A stretch of DNA of 53,757 nucleotides from an uncultured Agathobaculum sp. (GTDB taxonomy: Bacteria > Bacillota > Clostridia > Oscillospirales > Butyricicoccaceae). This document shows positions 16,836 to 29,032 of the stretch, in pieces (position 1 is the first letter of the stretch; each line of letters starts with the position of its first letter). The stretch is taken from assembly GCF_944384765.1 (NCBI RefSeq), contig NZ_CALWUM010000013.1, positions 1-53,757 on the forward strand, read 5' to 3'. The notes under the pieces are model-generated. The model was not told the DNA's origin. It did no database searches and saw only the letters and a list, made by a program, of their open reading frames with translations. The translations under genes and the position numbers were made by a program.

Positions 16836-18911
16836 TCACCCCGCCATGCTTTGCAGTGTAGCCAGGACGACCGAACCAGATATATCCGCCTTACCCTCGT
16901 AAGGCTTGAGCAGGATGTTGAGCATCCCCTCTTTGAAATGGTAGCTGATCAGACCGGACTCGGAAAAAACGTCCAGACACACGAACAGCTTGCCGATATT
17001 GATGTCCCTGCGACTCTCCCACGCGACGCGGCGCGAAAGCGCGCCGTCCGGCACGGACAGGCGCCCGTCCTCCGCGCGGCAAACGATATGCCGCCAAACA
17101 GCGACCAGATCCTTGCGGTCGGGCAGCAGCAGGCGCGCCTCGCGCGCGGTCAGCGGTCCGTCCGCCATGTAGGTGTTATATACGTTGAGCATCTTCTGGT
17201 CGGCCAGATGCTCGCACTCGCTCAGCTGCACATCGCAGATGGTCAGCTGCACCGAGCGGCGGCCGCGGAATTCGTTGACCTCCAGATGGAAGGCCGCATC
17301 CACGGTATTGCCCTCGACAAAGCCGAGCCCGCCCGCGCCCGCGCCAAACCAGATGGCCGAAAAGCGCGTGCCGTCCTTGATGAGCGTCAGCCGTACATGC
17401 CGATCGGACGAGATCGGCGTGATCTCCTCGACTGTCATGTCCTTCATGCAGAACACTGGCTCAGGGTTGCGCATGCCATACGGTTCGAGCACGCCGAGCG
17501 CCTCAATATTAGGCAGAGTGAGCCACTCCGGCCGCACCATACAGTCGATGTGCTGCTGCGGGATGAGCTCTGCCATGGTGACATGCTCCTCCGCATAGGC
17601 GCGCAGACGCGCACGTAACTCGTCGACCTTGTCCGCCGACACCGTCAGCCCCGCGGCGAGCGCATGCCCGCCGTAACGCTCGAGCAGGTCCTCGCAGGAG
17701 GACAGTGCCTCGAACAGGTTGAACCCGCCCACCGAGCGACCCGAGCCCTTGCCGGTACCGTCCTCGTCCAGCGAGATGAGCACCACCGGGCAACCGTACC
17801 GGTCGCACAGGCGCGAGCACACAATACCGATCACGCCATGATGCCAGCCCTTGCCCGCCAGCACGATGATCTTATCCTCGAGCGGGTTGTATTCCGTGCG
17901 CAGACGCGCAAGCGCCTGCTTGAGTATCTCGTTCTCCTCCTGCTGCCGCAGCTTGTTCTGCTCGCACAGGCGCGCAGCCAGCTCCTGCGCGCGCACCGGG
18001 TCGTGCGTCAGGAACAGCTCAGCAGCAAGTTCGGCCTGCCCCATGCGGCCGGCCGCGTTGATGCGGGGCGCCAGCACGAAGCTGATTGTGGACGAGGTCA
18101 GGCGCTTGTGCTTCATGCCCGCCTCGCGCAGCAGCATTTCCAGGCCGGTGTTGCTGGTCTCGGCCATTTTCCGCAGCCCTTCGGCCACGATGATGCGGTT
18201 TTCGCCCACAATCGGCATCACATCCGCCACCGTGCCCAGCGCGATCAGGTCGGCATAGCGGTCCAGCACCGCGTCCGCGTCGCCTGCCAGCGCGCAGATC
18301 AGCTTAAACGCCACGCCCACGCCTGCCAGACTGTCGAACGGATAGGTGCAGTCCGGCCGCTTATAGTCCACAACCGCATCCGCGTCAGGCAGCGTATCGT
18401 GGCACTCGTGGTGGTCGGTGATCACCACCTGCATGCCAAGCTCGCGCGCCACAGCGATCTCCTCGTCCGCCGTGATGCCCGAATCCACTGTGACCAGCAG
18501 GCGGGTGCCCTGCTCATAGAGCTTTTCCATCGCCTCGCGCGTCAGGCCGTAGCCCTCGCGCAAACGGTTGGGGATGTAATATTCGCATACTGCGCCGATG
18601 CTGCGCAGATAATCCACCATGATACAGGTTGCAGTGATGCCGTCCACATCATAGTCCCCATAGACTACAATATGCTCGCCCCGGCTGACCGCGCTGCGGA
18701 TTACCGCGGCGGCCTTTTCCATATCGGCCATAAGCAGAGGGTCGTACAGGCCGGCGCGGTCGCAGCTGAGATAGGCTGCCGCCGCCTGCGGCGTGTCGAT
18801 CCCGCGCGCGGTCAAAACCGCGGCGGTGAGCGGCGCATAACCGCCCGCGCGCGACAGCGCGTCCACGCGCGCCGGGTCTGGCGCGGCGATCACCCATCGC
18901 TTTGTTTTCAT
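16836..18911 (-). CDS. recJ: Single-stranded-DNA-specific exonuclease RecJ
   Basis: This 691-residue DHH/DHHA1 exonuclease has VVYGDYDVDGITA (residues 83-95), TVDSGITADEE, TDHHECHD (DHH 166-168), and the DHHA1 motif GSGRSVGGFNLFEAL. RecJ degrades 5' single-stranded ends in recombination and repair. GAGGG precedes the ATG, and a strong promoter lies 33 bases upstream. The order recJ-rel matches many Firmicutes, where apt often lies between them; here it is absent. Confidence 0.93.
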   Translation of the reverse strand: MKTKRWVIAAPDPARVDALSRAGGYAPLTAAVLTARGIDTPQAAAAYLSCDRAGLYDPLLMADMEKAAAVIRSAVSRGEHIVVYGDYDVDGITATCIMVDYLRSIGAVCEYYIPNRLREGYGLTREAMEKLYEQGTRLLVTVDSGITADEEIAVARELGMQVVITDHHECHDTLPDADAVVDYKRPDCTYPFDSLAGVGVAFKLICALAGDADAVLDRYADLIALGTVADVMPIVGENRIIVAEGLRKMAETSNTGLEMLLREAGMKHKRLTSSTISFVLAPRINAAGRMGQAELAAELFLTHDPVRAQELAARLCEQNKLRQQEENEILKQALARLRTEYNPLEDKIIVLAGKGWHHGVIGIVCSRLCDRYGCPVVLISLDEDGTGKGSGRSVGGFNLFEALSSCEDLLERYGGHALAAGLTVSADKVDELRARLRAYAEEHVTMAELIPQQHIDCMVRPEWLTLPNIEALGVLEPYGMRNPEPVFCMKDMTVEEITPISSDRHVRLTLIKDGTRFSAIWFGAGAGGLGFVEGNTVDAAFHLEVNEFRGRRSVQLTICDVQLSECEHLADQKMLNVYNTYMADGPLTAREARLLLPDRKDLVAVWRHIVCRAEDGRLSVPDGALSRRVAWESRRDINIGKLFVCLDVFSESGLISYHFKEGMLNILLKPYEGKADISGSVVLATLQSMAG

Positions 18912-18943
18912 AGAAACTCCCTCATTTATTTTTTATTAGGTTT

Positions 18944-18972
18944 ATTATACCAAAACATACCCAAAAGCTCAA
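18944..18972 (-). promoter_or_regulatory. Promoter of the recJ-rel run
   Basis: Minus strand: TTGAGC (18967-18972), 17-bp spacer ending in TGG, consensus TATAAT (18944-18949). Confidence 0.85.
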
Positions 18973-19146
18973 GGCAAACGGGCATAATTTGAATTCTTGT
19001 CATCAAAGTGCGTGTTTTCCGTCCGATTCGCAGACGCTTACGCGGCAAAACGCGTCAAATTGCACAAAACCAGAACAAAATCCGCTTGTAAAATTCCCGC
19101 AAAGCGCAGCTGCGGTCCTTTGCGGCACGCGATTGTGCGCCAGGCG

Positions 19147-19180
19147 AAAAAAGCAGGCGCTCCGCAATGGGAACGCCTGC
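19147..19180 (-). terminator. Intrinsic terminator after uvrA
   Basis: The stem GCAGGCG/CGCCTGC (19153-19159 and 19174-19180) is followed by six T on the minus strand. The 166 bases between it and the recJ promoter show nothing else. Confidence 0.85.
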
Positions 19181-19194
19181 CGTACAGAAAAGCG

Positions 19195-22044
<2,850 letters not shown>

Positions 22045-22080
22045 GTTCACCTATCCTTATCCCGATGCAGTATCAATAAT

Positions 22081-22902
22081 TTATAGTTCTGCCACGCTGC
22101 CCGCGGCGAGAAAATCGATGCGCGCCCCGAGCGTTTCACGCAGCAGCCCGAACGCATATTGCCCCGTGCAGTGGCAGGTGTAGTAATGGCTGCCCGTCTG
22201 CGCGAGCCGCGCGGCGACCGCGCGGATGGTCTCATCCGGCTCGCTTTTGCCGCTCGACGGACTGAACAGGTGCATCCCGCCGATGACAAAATCCGGGTCG
22301 CGGCCAATAATCTCCTTTGCGCGGGCGCAGATATTGACCACGCCGCGGTGAGCGCAGCCGGTAAACAGGGCGGTTTTGTCCCCCTCGCGCAGGATGAGAC
22401 TCTGCTCGTGCTGGAAGCGGTCGGGTACATAGTCTGTCCCGGCCCGCTCCAGTAATGTGCGGTTGCCCTGGGGGCAGCAGTCCTGCCCGGTCACGTCGGA
22501 AAACAGGGTCATGTTTTCGTCGATTTTTGTCACGCCGCCCGTTCGCACCAGCCTGCTGCTCTGCTCAAGCGCTGGGTCCAACCCGATGAACCGGATTCCC
22601 TCCGGCTTGCGCGAAAAATGCGGCTCAAATGCCTTTTCGTGCAGATAGACCGGCGCATGGCCGTTCACAGCCAAAAACGCCGCCAGTCCGCCGCCGTGGT
22701 CATAGTGCCCGTGCGAGATAAAGGCGGTGTCCACCTCGTCCAGCTGCACGCCGCACGCCGCGGCGTTTTGCAGAAACAGGCCGGTCTGCCCCATGTCAAA
22801 CAGCAGCTTTCTGCCGTTTGCCTCGATATAAAAGCTCAGCCCGTGTTCGCAGGCAAAGTCCGGCGCGCACGCGGTATCCTCCATGAGCGTGATGATCTTC
22901 AT
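22081..22902 (-). CDS. MBL-fold protein between uvrB and uvrA
   Basis: This 273-residue metallo-beta-lactamase-fold protein has [28 protein letters not shown] and IGGMHLF. The layout matches the family annotated as dihydropterin-methyl-ribofuranosylaminobenzene phosphate synthase-like MBL proteins; the substrate in this context is unknown. The start overlaps the uvrB stop by 4 bases (ATGA), and its own stop lies 36 bases before uvrA, so it is made with the UvrAB proteins. Confidence 0.85.
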   Translation of the reverse strand: MKIITLMEDTACAPDFACEHGLSFYIEANGRKLLFDMGQTGLFLQNAAACGVQLDEVDTAFISHGHYDHGGGLAAFLAVNGHAPVYLHEKAFEPHFSRKPEGIRFIGLDPALEQSSRLVRTGGVTKIDENMTLFSDVTGQDCCPQGNRTLLERAGTDYVPDRFQHEQSLILREGDKTALFTGCAHRGVVNICARAKEIIGRDPDFVIGGMHLFSPSSGKSEPDETIRAVAARLAQTGSHYYTCHCTGQYAFGLLRETLGARIDFLAAGSVAEL

Positions 22903-24857
22903 TTTCCTTCCTCCAGCGCCTTGATCTGGTCGCGCAGTTGAGCGGCGATCTCGAACTCGAGCATCTTGGCCGCCTCCTTCATCTGCTTTGTCAGGCGGGC
23001 GATTTCCTTTTCGCGCTCGCCCTTGCTGCGCAGCTTTTTCTTGCTGCCCGACGGCACGTTGGACGTGATTTCAATCACATCCTGCACCTTCTTTTTGACC
23101 GAACGCGGCACGATGCCGTGCGCCTTGTTAAACGCGTCCTGCAGCTGGCGGCGGCGCTCAGTTTCATCCATCGCGCGGCGCATGGAAGGTGTGATACTGT
23201 CCGCATACAGCACGACCATACCGTGCTCATTGCGCGCGGCGCGGCCGATGGTCTGGATGAGCGAGGTCTCCGAGCGCAGGAAGCCTTCCTTGTCCGCGTC
23301 CAGAATCGCGACGAGCGACACCTCAGGGATGTCCAGGCCCTCGCGCAGCAGGTTGATGCCCACCAGCACGTCGAACACGCCCAGGCGCAGGTCGCGCACC
23401 AGCTCCTGCCGCTCGATAGTCTTGATGTCGTGGTGCATATAGCGCACCTTGATGCCCGCGGTCTCCAGGTAGTCGGTCAGGTCCTCGGCCATCTTTTTGG
23501 TCAGCGTTGTGACCAGCACACGCTCGCCTTTGGCGGCGCGCGCGTTGATCTCGCCGATCAGGTCGTCGATCTGCCCCTCGACCGGGCGCACCACGACCTC
23601 AGGATCGAGCAGGCCGGTCGGGCGGATGACCTGCTCGACCACCTGTCCGGAACGGGACAGCTCATATTCGCCGGGCGTGGCGGAAACATAGATGATCTGG
23701 TTGAGTCGCTCGTTGAACTCCTCGAAGTTCAGCGGGCGGTTGTCATAGGCCGAGGGCAGGCGGAACCCGTTCTCGACCAGGCTCTCCTTGCGCGCGCGGT
23801 CGCCGTGATACATGGCGCGCACCTGCGGCAGGGTGACGTGGCTCTCGTCCACGATGAGCAGAAAGTCCTTGGGAAAATAATCGATCAGCGTAAACGGCGC
23901 GGAACCCGGCGCGCGGCGCGAAAGCACGCGCGAATAGTTCTCAATGCCGCTGCAAAAACCGATCTCCTGCAGCATTTCAATGTCGTACCGCGTGCGCTGC
24001 GCAATGCGCTGCGCCTCGATCAGCTTGCCCCGCTCCTCAAAATATTGGACGCGCTGGTCCAGCTCGTCTTCGAGGTCGCGGATAGCGGCCTGCAATTTGT
24101 CCTTGGGTGTCACGTAGTGGCTCGCCGGAAAAATCGCGATATGGCCCAGCTCGCCCAGTGTCACGCCGGTCAGCGGGTTGATCCGGCTGATGCGGTCGAT
24201 CTCGTCGCCGAAGAACTCGACGCGCACCACGTCCTCATCCGAGTAAACCGGCCAGATCTCGACCGTGTCCCCGCGCACGCGGAAGCGGTTGCGCTCGAGC
24301 ACCATGTCGTTGCGCTCATACTGGATGTCGATCAGCCGGTGGATAAGCGTCTCGCGGCTGATCTCAGTACCCGGCCGCAGCGAGATCACCATTTTCTTAT
24401 AGTCGATCGGGTCGCCGAGCGAATAGATGCACGACACCGACGAGACGATGATCACATCCCGCCGCTCGGAAAGCGCCGAGGTCGCCGAATGGCGCAGGCG
24501 GTCGATCTCATCGTTGATCGCGGAGTCTTTTTCAATATAGGTATCGGTCGAGGCGATATATGCCTCGGGCTGATAATAGTCGTAATAGGAAACAAAGTAT
24601 TCCACCGCATTGTGCGGAAAAAACTCGCGCAGCTCGGTGCAGAGCTGTGCGGCAAGGGTTTTGTTATGGGCGAGCACCAGCGTCGGCCGCTGGGTCTGCT
24701 CGATGATGTTGGCCATGGTGAAGGTCTTGCCCGAACCAGTCACGCCCATCAGGGTTTGCTCGGTCAGGCCGTTTTGTATGCCCTCGACCAGCTTCGCCAC
24801 CGCCTGCGGCTGGTCGCCCGCCATTTTGTACGGGCTGACGATCTGAAATTCCGGCAT
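22899..24857 (-). CDS. uvrB: Excinuclease ABC subunit B
   Basis: The 652-residue UvrB carries Walker A GVTGSGKT (38-45) and the beta-hairpin region [11 protein letters not shown]. Helicase motifs VDESH and QTIGRAARN follow, and the C-terminal UvrC-binding UVR motif ([29 protein letters not shown]) is present. It verifies damage after UvrA loading. It starts 3 bases after the radC-like gene stop, so the operon is tightly packed. Confidence 0.97.
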   Translation of the reverse strand: MPEFQIVSPYKMAGDQPQAVAKLVEGIQNGLTEQTLMGVTGSGKTFTMANIIEQTQRPTLVLAHNKTLAAQLCTELREFFPHNAVEYFVSYYDYYQPEAYIASTDTYIEKDSAINDEIDRLRHSATSALSERRDVIIVSSVSCIYSLGDPIDYKKMVISLRPGTEISRETLIHRLIDIQYERNDMVLERNRFRVRGDTVEIWPVYSDEDVVRVEFFGDEIDRISRINPLTGVTLGELGHIAIFPASHYVTPKDKLQAAIRDLEDELDQRVQYFEERGKLIEAQRIAQRTRYDIEMLQEIGFCSGIENYSRVLSRRAPGSAPFTLIDYFPKDFLLIVDESHVTLPQVRAMYHGDRARKESLVENGFRLPSAYDNRPLNFEEFNERLNQIIYVSATPGEYELSRSGQVVEQVIRPTGLLDPEVVVRPVEGQIDDLIGEINARAAKGERVLVTTLTKKMAEDLTDYLETAGIKVRYMHHDIKTIERQELVRDLRLGVFDVLVGINLLREGLDIPEVSLVAILDADKEGFLRSETSLIQTIGRAARNEHGMVVLYADSITPSMRRAMDETERRRQLQDAFNKAHGIVPRSVKKKVQDVIEITSNVPSGSKKKLRSKGEREKEIARLTKQMKEAAKMLEFEIAAQLRDQIKALEEGK

Positions 24858-24860
24858 TGG

Positions 24861-25577
24861 CTATTTCCTCCGCTTCATGCTTTTTACAATCTCGATATTC
24901 TGCATTTTGCCGATTGAAACATATTTGCCGCGCGCGACCACACAGTGATCAATCAGTTCCAGATCCAGCCCGGCCAGCGTCTGTCGCAGCTGGTTGGTGA
25001 CCAGAATATCCGCTTCCGACGGGCGCGCGGCGCCGGTCGGATGGTTGTGCGCGATGGCCACGCCTGCCGCATGGCAGAGCAGTGCGCCGCGCGCGATCTT
25101 ATACGGGTCCACCGCCACGTGCGCATGACCGCCGCGGGCAATCTCCTCGCATTTGATTACGCGGCCTTCCCCATCCAGATAGGCCGCGAGCAGCACCTCG
25201 TCGCGCTCGTGCGCAAGCTGCGGCGCGAAATATTCCCCGACGCGCTCATAGGTGTTCAGCCGGTCGCTGTACCGCTCGCTTTTGCTTACGTCCGCACGGT
25301 AACGGCCGATCATCGCATACACGGTTTTGATCAGGTCGGCCGTGTGCGGGCCGACGCCCGCAACCTCCTCCAGCTGCTCGGCCGGCGCTTCGAGCACGGC
25401 GTGCAGCGAACCGAACCGCTCGAGCAGGCGGTGCGCGGTCGGGTTGGTATCGCCCTGCCGCATGGCAAAAAACAGCAGGATTTCCAGCACCTCATGGTCG
25501 GCAAAAATATCCATGCCAAAGCGGCGAAATTTTTCCATCATCCGCTTGCGGTGTCCGGTATGCGGGTGGTCCGCCAT
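24861..25577 (-). CDS. radC: RadC-family JAB/MPN domain protein
   Basis: The 238-residue protein has an N-terminal helix-hairpin-helix region (VAGVGPHTADLIKTV) and a C-terminal MPN(+) domain with HNHPTGAARPSEAD, a JAMM metal site. RadC's link to DNA repair has been questioned, but here it sits directly upstream of uvrB. ATG at 25577 has GGAGG 7 bases ahead; an adjacent GTG is less likely. Confidence 0.88.
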   Translation of the reverse strand: MADHPHTGHRKRMMEKFRRFGMDIFADHEVLEILLFFAMRQGDTNPTAHRLLERFGSLHAVLEAPAEQLEEVAGVGPHTADLIKTVYAMIGRYRADVSKSERYSDRLNTYERVGEYFAPQLAHERDEVLLAAYLDGEGRVIKCEEIARGGHAHVAVDPYKIARGALLCHAAGVAIAHNHPTGAARPSEADILVTNQLRQTLAGLDLELIDHCVVARGKYVSIGKMQNIEIVKSMKRRK

Positions 25578-25598
25578 CACGCGGCCTCCTTCCTTTTG

Positions 25599-26198
25599 TT
25601 ACAGATGGATGCGCTGCACGGCCTGCCGCAACGCGCGGCTGACCAGCGGGCTGTCCTGGATCTCCGGGAAGGGCACGGTCGGCTGCGGCTCGCCCTCGTG
25701 CGGGCGCAGGCTTTTGCCCATCCACAGCACATCGCGCCACTGGCCGAATTTATACATACTCTCCTGATATGCGCCCGAAATGATAAAGCCCATCGCTTTG
25801 TGGAACTTCATCGACCGCTCGTTAGGCGAGGTGATACCCACATAGATGTTATAGTATCCCTGCATGGCGAGCAGTTCAAACAGCGCGGCATAGATCGCGC
25901 CCGCAATGCCGTGGCGGTGCCACTCGGGCGCAACATAGATCGAGGTTTCGACCGACCACTGGTAGGCCGCACGCGTGCGGTGCGGCGCGGCGTAGCCATA
26001 GCCGACAACCTCCCCGTCGATCGTGCAGACGAGCCAGGGCAGGCGCACGGTATAGGTGCGCATGCGCCCGATGAACTCGTCGAGCGAAGGCGGTTCGTAT
26101 TCACTGGATACGGTGGTCTGAATAACATAAGGCGCATACAGCGCAAGCATATCCGCGGCGTCGTCTTCGGTCGCGGGACGCAGGATGATCTCCGGCAT
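25599..26198 (-). CDS. GNAT acetyltransferase, phosphinothricin-acetyltransferase type
   Basis: This 199-residue GNAT protein starts IILRPATEDDAADMLALYAPYV and has VSSEYEPPSLDEF and SIYVAPEWHRHGIAGAIYAALFELL, as in the Pat/YwnH branch, which acetylates small amines such as methionine sulfoximine. GGGGAAG precedes the ATG at 26198. It is first in the operon leading to radC-uvrB-MBL-uvrA, with a consensus promoter. Confidence 0.85.
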   Translation of the reverse strand: MPEIILRPATEDDAADMLALYAPYVIQTTVSSEYEPPSLDEFIGRMRTYTVRLPWLVCTIDGEVVGYGYAAPHRTRAAYQWSVETSIYVAPEWHRHGIAGAIYAALFELLAMQGYYNIYVGITSPNERSMKFHKAMGFIISGAYQESMYKFGQWRDVLWMGKSLRPHEGEPQPTVPFPEIQDSPLVSRALRQAVQRIHL

Positions 26199-26289
26199 TG
26201 ATTCTTCCCCATTTACATAAAACTCGCCCGCAATCCGGGCGCAAAGCAGCCGCAAAACGCCATCCGGCGCGGCTGACGATATCATTTTT

Positions 26290-26318
26290 ATTATACCGCG
26301 CCGCTATGGTTTGTTCAA
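26290..26318 (-). promoter_or_regulatory. Promoter of the GNAT-radC-uvrB-MBL-uvrA operon
   Basis: Minus strand: TTGAAC (26313-26318), 17-bp spacer, TATAAT (26290-26295). I see no convincing LexA-type palindrome around it. Confidence 0.85.
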
Positions 26319-26418
26319 CAGGTTTTTCATCCGCGCACCGCCAAAAATCGCACATTTGTTCGCTTGACGTTTGTGCGTTTTTCCGGCTGAATTTTTCGCA
26401 GCCTGCGGCGCGCCGCGG

Positions 26419-26447
26419 TTGCTTTTTCCGCCGGATTGGGGTATACT
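26419..26447 (+). promoter_or_regulatory. Promoter of the DUF4364-lrgA-lrgB operon
   Basis: TTGCTT (26419-26424), 17-bp spacer, TATACT (26442-26447). It is divergent from the repair-operon promoter, about 100 bases away. Confidence 0.75.
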
Positions 26448-26490
26448 GTTGAAGCATATTGGAAACCATTCTGTAAAGGAGGCCTGCACA

Positions 26491-27042
26491 ATGGCTCGCC
26501 ATGGATTTATTCATTCCAAGGAGGATATCAAATTCCTCGTCCTGTTCGCCATGGATCTGCTGCCCTTCCCGGTCAGCTTCAGCACAATCGTCGATTTGAC
26601 GACCTGGTGCGACGAAGGGTTTGGATATTTTGAGCTGAGTGAGGCATTCTATGAAATGGTACCCACCGGCCACATCCAGGAGCAGGCGGGCGCAGGCGAG
26701 GCGCTTTACAGCATCACGGACAAGGGCCGCGAGGCCATCCGGGTGTTTGAAAAGCAGCTGCCCTATCCGGTGCGCGAAGCGGCGCAGCGTTCGGCGCTGC
26801 GCGTGGTGCGCCAGATCCGGCGTGACGCCGCCATCCACACCAGCGTGACCGAGCGCACGGAAAACGACCTGACCGTCCGCATGGAGATGGAGCAGGTGTT
26901 TGCGATTGAGATGAACGTGGTCAGCCATGGACAGGCTGCCATGCTCGAACACACCTTCAAGGCCAACGCGGAGGCGATCTACCAGACCCTGCTCGCCGCG
27001 ATGACCGCAGACTATGGAACCGAAAACAAGAAAGAGGAATAA
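26491..27042 (+). CDS. DUF4364 family protein (winged-helix-like)
   Basis: The 183-residue protein has KEDIKFLVLFAMDLLPFPVSFSTIVDL, a leading helix-turn-helix-like segment, and TDKGREAIRVFEKQLPYPVRE, as in DUF4364 proteins of Clostridia. The N-half resembles PadR/MarR-type winged helices, so a DNA-binding role is plausible but unproven. AAAGGAGG lies 8 bases before the ATG. It sits 5 bases before lrgA and so may regulate or accompany the murein-hydrolase modulators. Confidence 0.8.
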   Translation: MARHGFIHSKEDIKFLVLFAMDLLPFPVSFSTIVDLTTWCDEGFGYFELSEAFYEMVPTGHIQEQAGAGEALYSITDKGREAIRVFEKQLPYPVREAAQRSALRVVRQIRRDAAIHTSVTERTENDLTVRMEMEQVFAIEMNVVSHGQAAMLEHTFKANAEAIYQTLLAAMTADYGTENKKEE

Positions 27043-27047
27043 AACAC

Positions 27048-27431
27048 TTGGATATCCTGAAGCAACTGGGCGTCCTGCTCGCGTGCTGCATCGCGGGCGA
27101 CGCCCTTTCTTTTCTCCTGCAGGGTGCGCTGCCCGGCAATGTGCTGGGGCTCATACTGCTCCTGCTGGCACTCATCCTCGGCTGGGTGCGGCTGCACCAT
27201 GTTGCACGCACCGCGGATTTTCTGCTGCAAAACATGGCGTTTTTCTTCCTGCCCGCCTGTCTGGACGTGCTGGATGTGTTTGACCAGATCCGAAGCGAGG
27301 TGCTTGCAATCCTCGCGGTGTGCGTGCTGAGCACGCTGTGCACCGCGGGCGCCACCGCATTGACCGTGCATCTGGTCTGCCGCCTGCAAAAGCGCGCACG
27401 CCGGAACACGGAGGTGCTCCGCCATGACTAA
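27048..27431 (+). CDS. lrgA: CidA/LrgA family holin-like protein
   Basis: This 127-residue membrane protein has four hydrophobic segments, the second being LPGNVLGLILLLLALILGWV, which carries the family GNVLG motif. CidA/LrgA proteins act with LrgB to modulate autolysis, and related pairs export or import pyruvate. The start is a TTG at 27048 with AGAGGAA upstream. It overlaps lrgB by 8 bases. Confidence 0.87.
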   Translation: MDILKQLGVLLACCIAGDALSFLLQGALPGNVLGLILLLLALILGWVRLHHVARTADFLLQNMAFFFLPACLDVLDVFDQIRSEVLAILAVCVLSTLCTAGATALTVHLVCRLQKRARRNTEVLRHD

Positions 27432-28116
27432 GCTGCTTTCCTCTGCTTCCTTCTGGATGGGGCTGTCCATCGCCTGCTATGGGCTTGGCATCTGGCTGCA
27501 GCGCAAAACCGACTCGCCGCTGTGCAATCCGCTGCTGGTTGCCGCCGTGCTGGTCGGCGCGGTGCTGGTCGTCACCGGCACGCCGTATCAGACCTACCAA
27601 AGCGCAGGCGGGCTGATTTCCTTCTTCCTCACGCCTGCGACCGTCGCGCTCGCTGTGCCGGTCTACCGCAAGCTGGACGTGCTGCGCGCCAACCTGCTGC
27701 CCATTCTGAGCGGTGCGCTCGTCGGCTCGCTGGTTTCGATCGCCAGCGTGATCGGCTTCAGCCGCCTGTTCGGCCTGTCGGATGTCACCATGCGCTCGCT
27801 CATCCCCAAGTCGGTCACCACGCCGATCGCGGTCGCGCTGGCCGATATGCTGGGCGGCCTGTCCGCTGTGACCTCGATCACGGTCGTGTTCACCGGCATC
27901 GTGGGCGCCGTGCTGCTACCCGCCTTTCTCAAGGGGCTGGGCGTGCGCGATCCGGTACAGATGGGGCTTTCGATCGGCACAGCCGCGCACGCGGTCGGCA
28001 CCTCGCGCGCCATCCAGCTGGGCGAGACCGAAGGCGCGATGAGCGGCCTTGCCATCGGCGTGGCCGGACTGCTGACCGCAGTGATTGTATCGGTCGGGGC
28101 GGCGGTGCTGGCATAA
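27424..28116 (+). CDS. lrgB: LrgB/CidB family membrane protein
   Basis: This 230-residue polytopic membrane protein has the family block SLIPKSVTTPIAVALADMLGG and the GTAAHAVGTSRAIQLGETEGAMS motif. It partners LrgA, overlapping it by 8 bases. A strong terminator follows the stop. Confidence 0.93.
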   Translation: MTKLLSSASFWMGLSIACYGLGIWLQRKTDSPLCNPLLVAAVLVGAVLVVTGTPYQTYQSAGGLISFFLTPATVALAVPVYRKLDVLRANLLPILSGALVGSLVSIASVIGFSRLFGLSDVTMRSLIPKSVTTPIAVALADMLGGLSAVTSITVVFTGIVGAVLLPAFLKGLGVRDPVQMGLSIGTAAHAVGTSRAIQLGETEGAMSGLAIGVAGLLTAVIVSVGAAVLA

Positions 28117-28124
28117 AACAACAG

Positions 28125-28147
28125 GAGCGGCGCACGCCGCTCTTTTT
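28125..28147 (+). terminator. Intrinsic terminator after lrgB
   Basis: GAGCGGCG/CGCCGCTC (28125-28132 and 28135-28142) has a 2-base apparent loop and is followed by TTTTT. Confidence 0.85.
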
Positions 28148-28180
28148 GCTGCCATCTTTGCTGTTCAGATTGACCAATGA

Positions 28181-28209
28181 TTGACAATGCCGCACGGCTA
28201 TGTTATGGT
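28181..28209 (+). promoter_or_regulatory. Promoter of the lipoprotein gene
   Basis: Consensus TTGACA (28181-28186), 17-bp spacer, TATGGT (28204-28209). Confidence 0.75.
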
Positions 28210-28269
28210 TAGTCCATAAATTGTCAAGCACACCTTTGCGGAGATTGTTCAGGAAGGAGAGAGTCAAAA

Positions 28270-28941
28270 ATGAAAAAAGTATTATCATTGATGTTGGCAG
28301 CGGCGCTCATGCTGTCCTTGGCGGCTTGCGGCGGAACAGAAAATACTTCCAGCGATAGTGGTGAAGCTGCCGCCAGCGGCAGTAATAGTGGAGACGACAC
28401 ACAATACTATAATGTTGGTGAAACAGTATCAACGGATATCGTTGACTTCACCCTGAATGATTGTGACTTGTCAATTTATGCAAGTGCGACAGCTGACAAG
28501 AGTTTTTTGCAGCCAGTCGAGGAAGAAACTATGTTTGGCGCGAAAGTGGGATCTTCTCTTATCATCCCCTCATTCACGGTAGTCAACAAAGATAGAAGCG
28601 GAAATATTGAGATCAAAGACCAAAGCAGCGATTTAAACCTAAATTGGACCGTTTCATACAATGGCGAAGAATATAGAGTAACTCAATACGATTTAAACTT
28701 TGATGGTATGTTCGGTATGGACTTGTTCCCTGCGGCTATTATAGACCCTGAAAGTGGAGATATGCTCGAAGAAAATGACACAAATAATTACTTATTAGGC
28801 GCTGGGGAAACAATTTCATTTAGGACCATAGGAATTATAGGGGTAGAGCCGGAAACTCTTAATGATGAATTTACTGTAACACTTGGCCTGCCAAGTTCCT
28901 CTGGTAAGGAGTATTTTACTTATTTCGTTGCTGAACGATAA
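28270..28941 (+). CDS. Secreted lipoprotein, unknown function
   Basis: The N-terminus is a lipoprotein signal (MKKVLSLMLAAALMLSLAAC, lipobox SLAAC). A Ser/Gly/Asn-rich linker leads to a beta-rich domain of about 170 residues, with VGETVSTDIVDFTLNDCDLS and a second strand pattern as in DUF4352/DUF5067-like immunoglobulin-fold lipoproteins. The ligand is unknown. The gene is visibly AT-richer than its neighbours, which suggests recent acquisition. It has its own promoter and terminator. Confidence 0.8.
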   Translation: MKKVLSLMLAAALMLSLAACGGTENTSSDSGEAAASGSNSGDDTQYYNVGETVSTDIVDFTLNDCDLSIYASATADKSFLQPVEEETMFGAKVGSSLIIPSFTVVNKDRSGNIEIKDQSSDLNLNWTVSYNGEEYRVTQYDLNFDGMFGMDLFPAAIIDPESGDMLEENDTNNYLLGAGETISFRTIGIIGVEPETLNDEFTVTLGLPSSSGKEYFTYFVAER

Positions 28942-28946
28942 GAATG

Positions 28947-28973
28947 GGGCGGGAGCAATCCCGCCCTTTCTTT
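28947..28973 (+). terminator. Terminator of the lipoprotein gene
   Basis: GGGCGGGA/TCCCGCCC (28947-28954 and 28959-28966) with a GCAA loop is followed by TTTCTTT. Confidence 0.85.
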
Positions 28974-28978
28974 GTGCG

Positions 28979-29008
28979 AAAAGAGGGCGGGCATTTCTGC
29001 CCACCCTC
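28979..29008 (-). terminator. Terminator of the rubrerythrin gene
   Basis: An 11-bp stem with one G-A mismatch (28983-28993/28998-29008) is followed by TTTT on the minus strand. Confidence 0.8.
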
Positions 29009-29032
29009 TCAAACGTATCTTTCGTTATGAAA

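Noticed and set aside
14782..16902. A 706-codon open frame opposite rel and recJ
   Set aside because: It is the complement of strongly recognised genes, has no binding site and no family sequence. GC-rich codon third positions make such long antisense frames common here.
22938..24917. A 659-codon open frame opposite uvrB
   Set aside because: Same reason: shadow of uvrB.
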